NCBI RefSeq assembly: GCF_002288925.2
Contig: NW_022098069.1
Span: forward strand, 71,404,099-71,468,098
Direction: 5' to 3'
DNA length: 64,000 nt
DNA from: Delphinapterus leucas
Taxonomy: Eukaryota; Chordata; Mammalia; Artiodactyla; Monodontidae
Below are positions 23,862 to 38,200 of the stretch, piece by piece. The translations under genes and the position numbers were made by a program. The notes beneath the pieces were generated by a model. That model saw only the letters and a list, made by a program, of their open reading frames with translations. It was not told where the DNA came from and made no database searches. How positions within the stretch are numbered: position 1 is the stretch's first letter; each line of letters begins with the position of its first letter.

Positions 23862-24111
23862 GGGACTTCCCTGGTGGCACAGTGGTTGAGAGTCCACCTG
23901 CCAGTGCAGGGGACACAGGTTCGAGCCCTGGCCCGGGCAGATCCCACATGCCGTGGAGCAACTAAGCCCGTGTGCCACAACTACCGAAGCCCGTGTGCCG
24001 TGCTCCACAATAAGAGAAGCCACTGCAATGAGAAGCCCACGCACTGCAATGAAGACCTAATACAGCCAAAAATAAAAATAAATAAAATAAATTAAAACAA
24101 AAAACAAAGAA
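23862..24111 (+). mobile_element. CHR-type SINE, long subtype with internal deletion
   Basis: It begins 'gggacttccctggtggcac', has a B box at 'ggttcgagccc', then a body that lacks part of the repeated 'ctactgagcc' section, then an A-rich tail. Target duplications are 'aaacattcata' (23851-23861) and 'aaactttcata' (24112-24122), with one mismatch. Confidence 0.93.
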
Positions 24112-24122
24112 AAACTTTCATA

Positions 24123-26219
24123 ACATGGTAAGCAGAATGTAGAATGGGCTGAGAGAATCTTGCTGAGAGAATTGTACACTCTGTTATGCATGACTGAGTA
24201 TCATACTTATTCCTAAACTACTTTCTGCCATTTTACACGTTACTTTTCCCCAAAGTGTATATATTTAAAATTTATTGACGTGTTTCCCTTAAGCACTTAA
24301 ACCCTCTTGCATTTAATGCACTGAAGTAATGCACTGCCTTAATACATAGAAATATTCATTTATTACAATGAAATATGTATTAGTATTCCTTAATAAATAG
24401 AAATACTCATTTATTGTAAGAAAATATACATTAGAACCTAAAATTTTTTATTAAATTCCATTCAAATAAAGGAGGTAAGTTTCCTAAATACATGGCAATC
24501 TCCTATCCAGAGGACGTTGGAGAGGTTATAATTATTGTATACTTTCTTATGCATATTATATACTTCTTTGTAGATGTTCCCATTAAATAAAATTTCATTT
24601 CCATATGTTTAAAATTTGTTTTTAAGAATACATTTAACATAGTTAATCTAATCTAAGCTAATGTGTTTAATCTTTTTTAGGTCTCCTCTGAGTTGAATTA
24701 TCTTTCTATCGCTATCTGTGGAATGGGAATTAAAATTATAATACTAATTATAAGGTTCTCCCAGTCCTGCATATCTGGAGATAAAAAATGTCATGTTTAA
24801 AAATGAAAAGGTAAACAAAGAATGGCAAAAATTTTTGTAGAAAACATTATCATTCTAATTTGTATTTTACTAAAGTTTAGTTTTGAAAACTTGAAATATT
24901 TGGTTTTATAAAAATCTATACACTATCTACAAACTAACTTCATTATGGGTGAGTAAATTTTACATATTTAATAATTTAAGTATTAAAAATGTAGTGGTTA
25001 TAACTTAGCTTATCTTTACAATTTAAAATAACATTATCATTACAGTTTTGAATGAAGAAATGAAGTAAAGAAAGTAAAACAACTAAGAAAATTAATGAAT
25101 AAGAAATGGTAAGACAAATAATACCAAAAGTAAATGAAATACAGAATTTTAAAATGGCTGGATAAAATTTAAGAAAATAAAACTATTTGTGTGTTTTGTT
25201 TTGTTTTTTTCCTGTCTGAGCACTACTCAGATTACTTTTGTTGATATTATTTTCAAATTTCTCAAAACATATATTAAGTATTTTCCACAGAAGAGAACCA
25301 TATGTGCTCTTTAAATATTGGCTAAGAAAACTCCCGTGGATAAAATGAATATTAGCACGGCACAAAATGTAAGTTGTGACCACATTTTGCTCAAACTACC
25401 TCAGTATTTTAAAGTTAAAGGAGGAAAATTATAACTCCTAAATTTAATTTCTGTGAAAGTTAAGAGCAAATCAGCAAATGGATAGCAAATGAGCTCTTGT
25501 TCCCATGCCTCATGAGCTCAGTCCCTATATAATATCATACACTTTGAAGGAGTTACCCTTGATTCAATTTGTGGTGATTAGGTTCTTACCAGAATAAAAC
25601 GAAGACCATCTTGGTCTTGCTTTCCACTAGAGAAATACTATGCCTCACCTACACTGCAGAGGTCAGTATACTTCCAGCCTAAGTAGGAATTCATTAAATT
25701 CTAGAATGATTCTGCATTGTAAAATTATATAGATACATAGATTAAAAATTTGTACCTATGAAAACATGCAATTACATACAAATGTCATATACTTATGACA
25801 TATCCCTGTCACATACATACCCACAGAAACATTGAATTAAGGAGTAAATTAGGAAATAGATATTTGGCAAGTATGGCATTCCCCTTCTGGATATTTTCTA
25901 GCCATCTCCACAATCCCTACCTTTCTTTGCAAAATTCGAAGGAACAAAATGCTATTCTGATTGTTAACTTCAAAAAAGATATAATTGAGGTATAAGCATT
26001 ACAAAATCTGCTCAAAGAATCAATTGAATGAGAGAGTAGATGGAGTTCCATTTTAAAACTTTATTTTGAAAAAAATTCTGAAAAGAAATATGGCTTAACA
26101 TTAATTTGTGAAATTATAAATAATATGGGTTGCAGAAAACAGCTGGATTAAATCTCTCAACCAAGTGGATTGTACTAACTTCAAATTGTTGCCACAAACC
26201 TCAAACCCAAAACAACTCT
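24123..26219. other. single-copy, strongly AT-rich DNA
   Basis: No gene or named repeat is recognised. Confidence 0.45.
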
Positions 26220-27115
26220 TTTCCTATCCTCACTTTTAGCTGATGCTCTTGTCAAATATTTTAGTGAGAAAATAAAAGCAGCCAGAAATAAACTCCCACA
26301 AGCTCCTGATGATACATCTACCCTCCTACTAGCATATGCTCTGGATTTTTGCCCATTAATAGAGATGAATTTTCCAAGTTCCTATCTAAAATCATCTCCT
26401 CCATTGTAGACCAGATCCCATCTGCTTTAATCCACCTCTGCTGTGTTCCTCTATCACTTCTTCATGCTCTCTCCTAAATCATGGACTTTTCCTCTAATTG
26501 TTCTCATATGCATGCAAACGTTATTATTTTCACAATTTTAAAATAAATAAACTGAAAACTACTCTTCTCAACAATTTGCCCACAAACTTCTGCATCATTC
26601 TCTAGTCCCCTTCAGTAACATCCCTACAAAGAGTTGTCTATGCCCATTCCCATTCTCTCTTCTAAGTAAGAGTAACAGCAGTTTCATCTGGTGGTCCTGC
26701 CTCTACCTAGTCTTCTTTTCCCTACCCACCTGCTTAACACTGGAGTGCCCCCAGTACAGTCTTTAGAACCCTTCCCTATCTATTCCCACTTCTCTGATAA
26801 TCTCAGAGTTTTAAAACCTATATTCCAATGACTCTCACATTTATGTTTCCAGTCCACACATATTTCCTGAATTTCAGATTCATGTATCCAAATGCTTACT
26901 TTAAATCTTCTCTTGGATGTCTAACTGATAACTTATTTTTGAACTGAACTCCTGATCTTTCCATCCCACCCCCACTTCAACCCACCCTTCCCTGGAAAAT
27001 TCAGCTTTTACAGAGTCTGCCTCTCAGTGAACGGCATCTCATTTTTTTCCATTTACTGAAATCTTAGAGTTATTCTCGACTTCTTTTTTTCTCTCACACC
27101 CTAGGTGTATATTTA
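26220..27115 (+). mobile_element. L2 LINE fragment covering part of ORF2
   Basis: C/T-rich sequence follows the L2 reverse-transcriptase region in sense orientation: 'catctcctccattgtagacc', 'caaagagttgtctatgccc', 'actggagtgcccccagtaca', 'tggatgtctaactgata', 'gaactgaactcctgatcttt' and 'ttagagttattctcgactt'. All frames are broken. It ends where the minus-strand L1 begins. L2 is long dead in mammals. Confidence 0.72.
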
Positions 27116-27192
27116 CAATTATAATATCTTCTTGATTTATTAACCCTTTAATTATTATATAATAACTTTTTGTCTCTTGTTACAGTTTTGCC

Positions 27193-27402
27193 TTAAGGTC
27201 TACTTTGTCTGATATAAGTATAGATACTCCTGCTTTCTTTTGGTTCCATTTGCTTGGAATATTTTTTCCATCCCTTCATTTTCAGCTTATGTGTGTCCTT
27301 CAAGCTCAAGTGGGTCTCTTGTAGGTGACAGTAGTAGAGTATTCTGATTTTGATCATATACTTAACATTATCAGTGAGTTTTATATTTTCATTTGTCTTC
27401 AT
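27193..27402 (-). pseudogene. L1 ORF2 endonuclease remnant
   Basis: Residues 'LQETHLSLKDTHKLKMKGWK' match the N-terminal apurinic-like endonuclease domain of L1 ORF2p, including the catalytic glutamate region (QETH). The frame shifts soon afterwards and the first ~40 codons of ORF2 are missing. Confidence 0.8.
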
Positions 27403-27467
27403 GTTACTAATTAGCTTCCTTTCATTTCAGCTTGAAGAAATCCCTTTAGCATATCTTATAAGCAGCT

Positions 27468-27680
27468 CTAGTGGTGATGAACCTCCTTAGCTACTTTTAT
27501 TTTTAATTGGTCTGCGAAAGTCTTTACCTCTCCTTCATTTCTGGAGGACAACATTTTTGGGTAAAGTATTTGTGGATGGCAGACTTCTGCTTTTAGCACT
27601 TTGGTTATATCATCCCACTGTCTCCAGGCCTGCAAGGTTTCTGCTGAGAAGCCTGCTGACACCCTATGGAAGTATGTCAC
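27468..27680 (-). pseudogene. L1 ORF1 C-terminal remnant
   Basis: A 70-codon open stretch carries the ORF1p C-terminal-domain signature: 'FSAETLQAWRQWDDI', then 'ILYP', then 'NEGEVKTF'. ORF1p is the RNA-binding trimeric chaperone of L1. This piece covers only part of its RNA-binding C-terminal domain and is not a gene. Confidence 0.85.
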
Positions 27681-28050
27681 AATTCACTTTGTATGTGACC
27701 TTGTATGTGGCAATTCACTTTTCTCTTGCTGCTTCCTAGAGTCTTTCTTTGTTTTGATTTTCAAGAGTTTGACTATAATGTATTTTGCTGAAGTCCTCTT
27801 TAGATTAAAAGTTATTCTGTCATCTTGCTCTTTCTTATTTGTTTTCTGAATGCTGATTTAGTTCTTTGGTTCCTTTTTGCTCTTTTTCTATCTTCATTTA
27901 TTATTTGACAATTTTTTGTACCTTCATCTTTTGTGTTTCTACTACAGGTTTTTCCTTTGTGATAATCAAGAAACTTACATAACACATTTTATAGTTATGA
28001 TAGTCTATTTTAAGTTAATCACAGAGTTTTATACCAAACTAAAATCTTAT

Positions 28051-31000
28051 GTAAATATTAAGAAATAAAGCATATTTATTAACAGGAGAAAAAGTTTAAT
28101 ATTCTATTTTCACATGATTATATTATGACTGAAAGTGCCTTCTATGCTAATTTACACTAATATGGAAAATGTTTATGATCAAAGTTTTAGTGAAAATTAA
28201 AAAAAAAAAACTAGTTACATATGATTATCAGTAGATAAAGACAAACAGTAATAGAACAACAAAGCCAAAAACAAGAACAATAATGAACTACATAAAAAAG
28301 AGACTAGAAAAATAGATTATCTTTTTATGAGCTATTTTCTTTGGGTAGTAATTTTTAAAGTTTTTTAAAGTTTCTCATGTTCTCTAATTTTTCTTTGTGG
28401 GCTTGAGTTATATTAACAATGGGAAAGTGCTAAATTTATTTGTTTAATTAAGTACAGCATACACAGATGACTTGATTTAATTTAAAATTGTACTTATAGT
28501 AGGCAGCTTCCACCTCCCAAATTATTACACATATTTTTCTCCTTTTGGATAAAATACATGATTTTTAATTTAATGTCCCACCTTCATATGTCTCCATATT
28601 TACTCATGTAAGTGGTGTGGAGAATTAACATGTAGACATCTATTGAGATAATTTTCATATATATGATCATCTATATATTTAGTAAATATCTATAGAAGAA
28701 AACCCCAAGCACAACTCTGTCCCTTCCTCTCATTAAACTAGTTTCTGAGATTCCTTTATAATGGAATAAAGCTGATAATTTCAAAAGATTCTGAACAATC
28801 AATTCCCTTTATACTTGTTGGTTTTTCCTTTCACGAGATGAAATATTGAATGTTCTAAAAGTTAATTTCAAACATTAGCATTATTATTAAATAAGTTTTC
28901 TACTTTGGGTATTAAATATTACATATATTTATCTTAATATTCTTTGTTTTTTTCTTAACTTAATGACCTAACTTGGCTAGCATCACTTTCTCTATTTTGC
29001 TTCCAATTGTCTTCATGTTTCTTTGTTTAACATCCATTTTTCTGCCTAGTTATGTCTCTGAGGGAATGCTTGTCAGATTCCTTTACTAAGGGAATAGACT
29101 CCTGTGACACCCCAACTTGGTGGTTTGGACTGTCTCTCTTTTAGCACACTTTTTTTTCTTATTTGTCACGTGGCATTTTGTAAACCATTTCCTTTCCAGG
29201 AGTCTATAAAAAGCTACATTTTCTCTGTGGTAGAAAACAAAAATTGTTTATTATTTGTAAAGGTACTGAAAGCATGACAAGTACTGCAAACTACCTGATT
29301 TTTGAAGTGAATAGAGTCTGACTTATTTCTCTTCCAAAATATGACTTGAAAACATACCAACTAAGAGACATTTTGGGGAAAATGATCTGTAAAATTGTAA
29401 CACATCTAAGATCAGAAACAGGAAACATCTTTTGGTCTAGAGATATTTTTATTTTATGATTTTTTTCCTTTTGATGTCTCTTCTTTCCATGTAGACGCAC
29501 TCACTATCACCTTTAGCTTTTGTCTGCCTTTGGAGGAAATTCTTTAGAGTACTCACAGAACTTTTCAAAATAAACTAATTGTTGCTGATTCTCTACCTTT
29601 AAAGGGAAAGTACATTTTGGAAACAGTAATTTTAAAACTTCCCTAGCAAGTTTACTTAATAGCTATAAAACAGAGATCAGGCATTTTAAAATACCTTCCA
29701 TAAAAGACAGATCTGTGGATTCTAAGCAAAATGCTATATCAAATGTGATAATAATATAGCCAGCTTGAAAAAAAGTTCATAGACTAATGAAATGTAACAT
29801 ATCCATTATTAAATCAAGACAATATACTAATAAATGTATGTTTATTTAACTCCTTAATACATGTTCTTTAAGTAAAATTGTTCCATTTTGTGTTTAAACT
29901 TCAGTGTTAGAGGTACAAATTAAGGCTAAAGATAACTCCCCTTTGTAAAAAGGGAAGAAAGATTTTAAGGGAGCAGAATGAATCTAGGAAACAAAGTATA
30001 TAATTTAAAAAACAACCATTATTAGTTCAAAGACTCAGTAAGCTTTTCAGAAAACATCACTAAAGATGAAGAGAGGTTTGGAGTTGAATGCATAGGATTA
30101 TATTTAACTGTGGTCTTGTTTAAAGTGCTAAATTGCTAAGAAATATCAAATCATAATACCAAGGTTGTAGCATTTTACTGGGAAGGAGTAAATTTTATTG
30201 ATTTACAAAGAAAAATTAAATGGCATTTCGGACATCAGTGTAATTAGTGTTGGTGTTTCTTTCTATAGTCACCTACCACTGATTTAGACCTAAATTTGAA
30301 GCATTACACTAGTTAGGTATATGGCTATTAGCACCTTGCAGAAGAACACATGTGAGGGTACTGGATTTTTTTCTTTCCTTCTTTCTGTTAATTAGTTCTT
30401 CTAGTTTTCATTTTCCTGTAACTTTAAATGAAAAAAATCAAGTTTGTGTGTGTAGCAAGGGGGTACCTAGGAAAACCCTAAGAACTATGTGTCTGTGTGT
30501 GGTGAGATTGAGAGTAGGTGGTCTAAAGGGTCATTTGACCTAGCAAAGGGGCCAATGAAAGGAAAATAGTGTGTGAACCATTAATCTCAAGCTTGTTTAC
30601 ACAACTGTAATTTTGTATTGCTTGTTTACTGCCACTCTGATGACAGAAACAGTTCTTCCTTGAATTAGCAGCAGGCTCCTGGACATCATGCTTAAAAAAT
30701 TATTTGTGATAACAAGTGATGATAATATTTAATAAAATAGTTTCATATAATCTGATACTTTTAAGTGGGAATGATCTTTGACTATGTTAAAGAATTGACA
30801 AATTAACTCTATCAGGTAAATATTATGGCTTTAGTGCTTACATTTCTATAAAAATAACTTAAATTTGAGAAAAATAATATGTTTCTGCAATGTAGTAATA
30901 CATACTTCTAGAGAACAGTTTCTTTTTTTTTTCTGTCATACCAGATTATTGGCTTAATATATATTTTGAAGATCTTTTATATTTACTTTATCCATTATCA

Positions 31001-31209
31001 GTGTTATAAACTCTTTGGGTATTTTATTCATGCTATTTCCATTGAGTTTTATCTCTGGGTAGACTCTTTTAAAAATATATATTTAGGCTAAGTAGTCTTT
31101 TTGGTAAAGTTTCCAGAATTTCTGCATAACAGGTGATTAGTTTGTGACGTAAATAAAGTCCAAAATAAATTGTGAAGATCTAAATTGTGAAAATCTATCT
31201 TTCACCCCA
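28051..31209. other. single-copy AT-rich DNA
   Basis: No gene or clearly assignable repeat on either strand. Confidence 0.45.
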
Positions 31210-31350
31210 AAATGTCTTATTTCATTTAAAATTTTCACTGAGTGTCTACATGTACCAAGCACTAGGCTGAGGATGGAACACAAAACATACGCCATTCCAA
31301 GACTCCCAGAATTTGTAGCTGTGGTGGAGACTGGGTTGAACAAAGAAATA
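31210..31350 (-). mobile_element. short L2 3' fragment
   Basis: 'actgagtgtctacatgta', 'ccaagcactaggctgagg' and 'ggtggagactgg' follow the L2 3'-end order in minus orientation. It is short and decayed. Confidence 0.4.
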
Positions 31351-33439
31351 ATTCCATAATATGAGGGTGGCCTACTCTGATGAGAGGATAATTTAAAATG
31401 TTTACAGTTCTAACAAAAAATAATTCACTCATAGATATTTTCTTGAAAATATCCATGTACATGGTTTAAGGTGAATGCCAAGTTTGAATGAAAACTACTC
31501 TATACCATAAGAAAATGTGTAGTGAATACAGAAAAAAAAAGAAAGAAAGAAACTGATCTGAATGTTTTATTTACTAATCGTTAAACAGCTAGTTTGATTT
31601 AACACTTTTTTCCTGATTTGATGGGAGTTCTCAAACTTCTGACTGTCTCAAAAACTTGAGAAATGAAATATTTATTTCTAGCAATAAAGTGGCTGATTGA
31701 GATTCTCAAGGTCTGGGAGTTTTATATCATTATCATGTTTCTGGGTTGAGAGGAGGCATGTGTAGTTAAATTCCATTTCTCAATTGATTTTGGCACATCC
31801 TACCAATAAGCAGGAGAACTTTTTCCCTTCTCTCTCCTTGCCATTCTTTCCACTAACTAATAACTAATTAGAATAGCTAATTAATTCTAAATGATTTTTG
31901 AAAAACTGTGTACATGGTAGAGATCTCAGAGAATTCACAGCTAATTAAAAGAGGTCTCTCAGTGGAGCTGACATGAAAACTATACCAAGAACTTTATAAT
32001 ACTGATAACACAATGCATGTAAAGAACTAAAAACACTTAAACATATAATATTTGTCCACCAGGATTAATTACTAAAATTGCTACTTTTTACAAGAGTTAA
32101 AAATGTATTTTTCCCCTGAAGTTAGGCTTTTTTTCATGCAAAAATAATCATGAGCTATAGAGCTTATCTGCTTCTTCAATTAGCTTCATTTTCAATTATA
32201 TATTATATATATATAAATATGTATAAATATTCTTTAAAAATACAAAAGTTTTAGGAAATTGGATCAGTGTTACTTGAAAGGAATTGTTTACTTTTTAGAA
32301 GTCACATTTTCCAGCTCATGTGGGATAAAAAATTAGGTTACATTAGAGGCAGTTTCAATGTCATACATAGTATCTGTCATGTGCTTAAGTTAATGTGGAA
32401 AGAAAGAGCTCTATGTTGAAGCATGGAAGAGGTGAGGAAAGAGGGAAGAAATCGGATCCAAAATCTCTCTGTAGCTTACAAAATTCCAGTACCAATAAAC
32501 ACATAAAGTTTGGGAAACCAGACTGAACCCACAGGATTCTCAATGAAAAAGGAGAGCTATTTGAAATACTAATTATTCCTTCAGTTTAAAAGATCAAGCT
32601 TTACCCCCAAGGTATGAAATGATTACACATGCATAGAACAGCTGGTGGAAATTGAATGAGGATGTTAGCAACGCTGATAACAGAGGGAAGATGTGTGGGC
32701 AGAAAGCTTCAAAGGGAAATTGACTACTGTATGAGTGTATGTGCTTAAAAGGAGCACTTCAGTATTATAATCTGATCACTTAATTTTGTTCTTTTATATT
32801 CCATTTCTATTCCTAGATGTCCTTAGGACTGGAAAAAACTAAACAGCTTTCTGTGAAAATGAAAGATGCTAATTTAATTTACTAGAATCAAATAAAAAGC
32901 AAAAATCACAGATTCTTCCTACATCTCAGCATTTCTTTTTTTTACTTTTATTTTTCACATATTATTCCATTGCTATATTAATTTTGTTGATGAAAAGAAA
33001 AGAATATTGTCTGTAGTTTTTAAGTCAAAGTGTCTGTTTGACATTTACCCTGGTAAAGGACCCTTCATGAATTTATTTATTGTAACTATAGTGTTATTAT
33101 TTTAATAACACTCAGACTCTCTTGCTTTCCTCCCTGATGGAGTTAATTCTGTAGCCCTGTTTCCTTTGTATCCACCACAGTAGCACTGGGCACATGGCCC
33201 AAACTAGCCAAAGTAGTACATTCTCTGGTTCACAGATAAGCATGTGGTCCATACCCAGCCAATTAGTGTTATGTTGTCAATTAAAAATAGTTATAGACTT
33301 GTATATTCACTTTATCATAGGAGGGATATTCCCTATACCACTGTAACCCTAACTTTGGTCACAGTTTAAATATAAATAAGCAGAAGACAAGATCCTGAAA
33401 GAAATCAAAATTTTAACTTAAAAAACCAAACAACAACAA
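31351..33439. other. single-copy AT-rich DNA
   Basis: No gene is recognised. About 33100-33260 ('ggcacatggcccaaactagc', 'cccagccaattagtgtta') looks like an ancient repeat that I cannot name. An AT-only patch lies at about 32195-32225. Confidence 0.4.
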
Positions 33440-34343
33440 CAAAATCAAACTTCTGTTTTCTAATTGTCAAGTAAGGAGCTTGGAAGTGGCCAATCCATCC
33501 TAACAACAAGTAAAAGGCTGAACAAACTGAAAAATCTACAACTCCTTTTAGAGTCATTGGAGAAGTGATGTCAAAGAGCAAGTAACTGTCACCATAATTG
33601 GAGATAGACGAACACAGAGAATCATTATAAACCCATGAGAAGAAATGTCCAAAGGAACCAGTTCTGGAGTATGAAAATCTAAACTGTAATTGTTGAATTG
33701 CTGGAGGCTTATGTGGCCAAATCTGAGAGTTACAATCTCCAGGGTAACCCAGGCATGGAGGGGCTCCACTTTTGTGAATTTTACTTCCAAGAGCTTGACC
33801 AGGTTCTCACAGTGACTATTTGAAAAAAATCCCTTCCAGCAAGGGAGGGAAAAGGAAACATTTTCAAATATGTCACAACACTGTATTGTTAACAAGGCCT
33901 TTCCTCAGGAGAAACTAATTTACCAGAACGTAAGCTATTGGAATATGAACAGAGCCTAACCAACCTGGGGGAAGGGAAATAGTTAATTCTCACCTGCTCT
34001 AGTCTTCCACACAAGGGAAGGGAAATGCCCAACTCCAGCCCATTACATCCATCCTGCCCTACAAAAAGGAGTGGGGACTGAGAACACTAGTGAAGAGCTT
34101 CACAATTCACAGACACAGGCTCATTAAAACACTGAAATCTAATCATAGGATTATAGAATGCTTTTGTCTCTCCACATCTTACTACCACTTACTAAAGGTC
34201 TATTTATAGCAGTTTCTTTGATTAAGAACATCATGCACAGATTATCAAAAACAAAAAAAATTACAAGGTATACTAAACAGCAAAAAGCACAGTTTGAAGA
34301 GACAGAGCAAACATCAGACCCAGACTCAGATTAAGCAGGGATT

Positions 34344-35190
34344 TTGAAACTTTCAGACTGGAAATTTAAAACAACTTCAATTGATATACGAAAGTCTTTA
34401 CTGGAAAAGAAGACAGCATTCAAGAATATTCAAGATGGACATGTAAATGGAGAGATAGAAATTCTGAGAAAGAATCAAAAACAAATGCTGCAGATTGAGC
34501 ACTCTAACAGAAATGAGAAATACCTTTAATGAATTGATTAGTAAACTGAACATAGCCGAGGAAACAAATGTTGAGCTTGAGGATATTGCAATATAAACCT
34601 CTAATACTGAAAAGCACAGAGAAAAAAGACTGAAACATACAAAACAATTTCTAAGAACTATGGAAAATTACATGTGTAACATACACATAACAATAATACC
34701 AGAAGGAGAAGAAAGGGAGAAAGAAATATTTGAAGCAATACTGACTTAGAATTTCCCCCAAATTAATGTTAGACATGAAAGCAAAGGCCCAGTAAACTCA
34801 GAGAAGACCAAGAAGGATAAATGCAAAAACAAAACAAAACAAAACAAAAAGTACACCAAGAATATCATGTTAAAACTGCAGATATTCAAAGATAAACAAA
34901 AAATCTTGAAAGAAGCCAGAGTAGAAAAACACCTTATCTATAGAGGAGCAAACATAAGTATTACATCTGACTTATCAGAAATCATGCAAAGAAAAACTGA
35001 GCGGGATTAAATATTTAAAGACAGAAAAAAAAAGTTACCAATTTAAAATTCTATACCCTGCATAAATACACTTCAAATTCAAGGAGAAAGAAAGACTTTT
35101 TCAGACAAACAAAAATTGAGAATTTTAGGGAAATTGGGAATTTGTTGCCAGGAAACCTGCCTTGCAAGAAATGTTAAAAGAAATTTTTTA
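34344..35190 (+). pseudogene. L1 ORF1 pseudogene (old element)
   Basis: A 61-codon open segment at 34344-34529 matches the coiled-coil part of L1 ORF1 ('GEIEILRKNQKQML'). Near the end, 'GERKTFSDKQKLR' around 35085-35125 matches the C-terminal domain. Between them the frame is broken by stops and shifts, and a (CAAAA)n run lies at about 34827-34852. The product would have been the L1 RNA-binding protein. No intact copy remains here. Confidence 0.75.
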
Positions 35191-35221
35191 GAGTGAAGAT
35201 AATTACATATAGACTTCAAAC

Positions 35222-38200
35222 CTAGGGACACCTACAGATTGAAAGTGAGGGAATGGAAAAGGATATTCCATTCAAATGGAAATCAAAAGAAAGCTGGAGT
35301 AACAATTCTCATAACAGACAAAATAGACTTTAAGATAAAGACTTGTACAAGAGACAAAGAAGAACACTACATAATGATCCAGGGATCAATCCAAGAAGAA
35401 GATATAACAATTGTAAATATTTATGCACCAAAACATAGGAGCACTGAAATACATAAGGCAAATGCTAACAGCCATAAAGGGGAAATCGACTGTAACACAA
35501 TAATAGTAGGGGACTTTAACATGCCACTTTCACCAATGGACAGATAATCCAAAATGAAAATGAATGAAGATACCCAAGCTTTAAATGATACATTAAACAA
35601 GATGGACTTAACTGATATTTATAGGATATTCCATCCAAAAACAACAGAATACACTTTCTTTTCAAATGATCATGGAACATTCTCTAGGATAGATCATATC
35701 TTGGGTCACAAATCAAGTCTTGGTAAATTTAAGAAAATTGAAATCATATCAAGTATCTTTTCTGACTACAACATTATGAGACTAGATATCAATTACAAAA
35801 AACTGTGTAAAAAATTCAAACACATGGAAGCTAAACAATACACTACTAAATAACCAAGACATTACTGAAGAAATCAAAGAGGAAATGAAAAAATCCCTAG
35901 AAACAAATGACAATGAAAACACGATGACCCAAAACCTATGGGATGCAGCAAAAGCAGTTCTAAGAGGGAAGTTTATAGCAATACAATCCTACCTCAAGAA
36001 ACAAGAAACATCTCAAATAAGCAACCTAACATCTAAAGCGATTAGAGAAAGAAGAACAAGAAAACCACAAAGCTAGCAGAAGGAAAGAAATGACAAAGAT
36101 CAGACCAGAAATAATTGAAAAAAAAATGAAGGAAACCAAGCAAAGATCAATAAAACTAAATGCTGGTTCTTTAAGAAGATAAACAAAATTGATAAACCAA
36201 TAACCAGGCTCATTAAGAAAAAAAGGGGGGAGTCATCTCAAAATAATTAGAAATGAAAAAGGAGAAGTAACATCTGACATTGCAGAAATACAAAGGATCA
36301 TGAGAGATTACTACAAGCAACTATATGCCAATAAAATGGACAACCTGAAAGAAATGGACAAATTCTTAAAAGCACAACCTTCTGAGACTGAACCAGGAAT
36401 AAACATAAACTAAGAACAGATCAATCACAAGCACTGAAATTGAAACTGTGGTTTAAAATCTTCCAACAAACAAAAGCCCAGGACCAGAAGACTTCACAGG
36501 TGAATTCTATCAAGCATTTAGAGAAGAGATAACACCTATCCTTCTCAAACTCTTGCAAAATACAGCAGAGGGAGGAACACTCCCCAACTCATTCTATGAG
36601 GCCACTATCACCATGATACCAAAACCAAACAAAGATGTCACAAAGAAAGGAAACTACAGGCCAGTACCACTGATGAATATAGACACAAAAATCCTCAACA
36701 AAATACTAGCAAACAGAATTAAACAGCACAGTAAAAGGGTCACACACCATGATCAAGTGGGGTTTATCCCAGGAATGTAAGGATTCTTCAATATATGCAA
36801 ATCAATTGATGTGATACACCAGATTAAAAAATTGAAGGGGAAGAGCCATATGATCATCTCAGTAGATGCAGAAAAAGCTTTCAATAAAATTCAACACTGA
36901 TTTATGATAAAACCCCTCCAGAAAGTAGGCATAGAGGGAACTTACCTCAACATAATAAAGGTCATATATGACAAAATGACAGCCAACATTGTTCTCAAAG
37001 GTAAAAAACTGAAATCTCTTCCCCTGAGATCAGGAACAAGATAAGGTTTTCCACTCTCACCACTACTATTCAACATAATTTTGGAAGTTTTAACCACAGC
37101 AATCAGAGAAGAAAATGAAATAAAAGGAATCCAAATCAGAAAAGAAGAAGGAAAACTGTCACTGTTTGCAGATGACATGATATTATACATAGAGAATCCT
37201 AAAGATACTACCAGAAAACTACTAGAGCTAATCAGTTAATTTGGTAAAGTAGCAGGATACAAAATTAATGCACAGAAATCTCTTTCATTCCTATACACTA
37301 ATGATGAAAAACCTGAAAGAGAAATTAAGGAAACTCTCCCATTTACCATTGCAATGAAAAGTATAAAATACCTGGGAATAAAACTACCTAAGGAGAAAAA
37401 AAGACCTGTTTGTAGAAAATTATAAGACACTGGTGAAATAAACTAAAGATGACACAAACAGATGGAGAGATATACCATGTTCTTGACTGGAAGAATCAAC
37501 ATTGTGAAAATGACTATCCTACCCAAAGCAATCTACAGATTCAATGCATTCCCTATCAAACTACCAATGTCATTTTTCACAGAAGTAGAACAAAATATTT
37601 CACAATTTGTATGGAAACACAAAAGACACTGAATAGCCAAAGCAATCTTGAGAAATAAAAACAGAGCCTGGAGGAATCAGGCTCCCTGACTTCAGACTAT
37701 ACTACAAAGCTACAGTAATCAGGACAGTATGGTACTGGCACAAAAAACGAAATATAGATCAATGGAATAGGATAGAAAGCACAGAGGTAAACCCATGCAC
37801 ATATAGTCAGCTTATCTTTGACAAAGGAGGCAAAAATATACAATGGAAAAAAGGCAGCTTCTTCAATAAGTGGTGCTGGGAAAACTGGACAGCTACATGT
37901 AAAAGAATGAAATTAGAACACTCCCTTACACCATACACAAAAATAAACTCAAAATGGATTAGAGACCTAAATGTAAAGCCAGACACTATAAAAGTCTTAG
38001 AGGAAAACATAGGCAGCACACTCTATGACATAAATCACAGCAAGTTCCTTTTTGACCCATGCTCTAGAGAAATGGAAATAAAAACAAAAATAAACAAATG
38101 GAAGCTTATGAAACTTAAAGACTTTTGCACAGCAAAGGAAACTGTAAACAAGATGAAAAGACAACCCTCAGAGTGTGAGAAAATATTTGCAAAAGAAGCC

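Larger units (their letters stand above)
27120..28050 (-). mobile_element. old L1 fragments in scrambled order
   Basis: Read on the minus strand, the order is inter-ORF DNA (about 28050-27845), then ORF1 C-terminal region (27840-27460), then ORF2 endonuclease (27400-27190). In an intact L1 the inter-ORF segment lies between ORF1 and ORF2. Here that place is nearly empty and an inter-ORF segment sits upstream instead. It may be two insertions or a rearranged one. Target duplications were not found. Confidence 0.72.
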
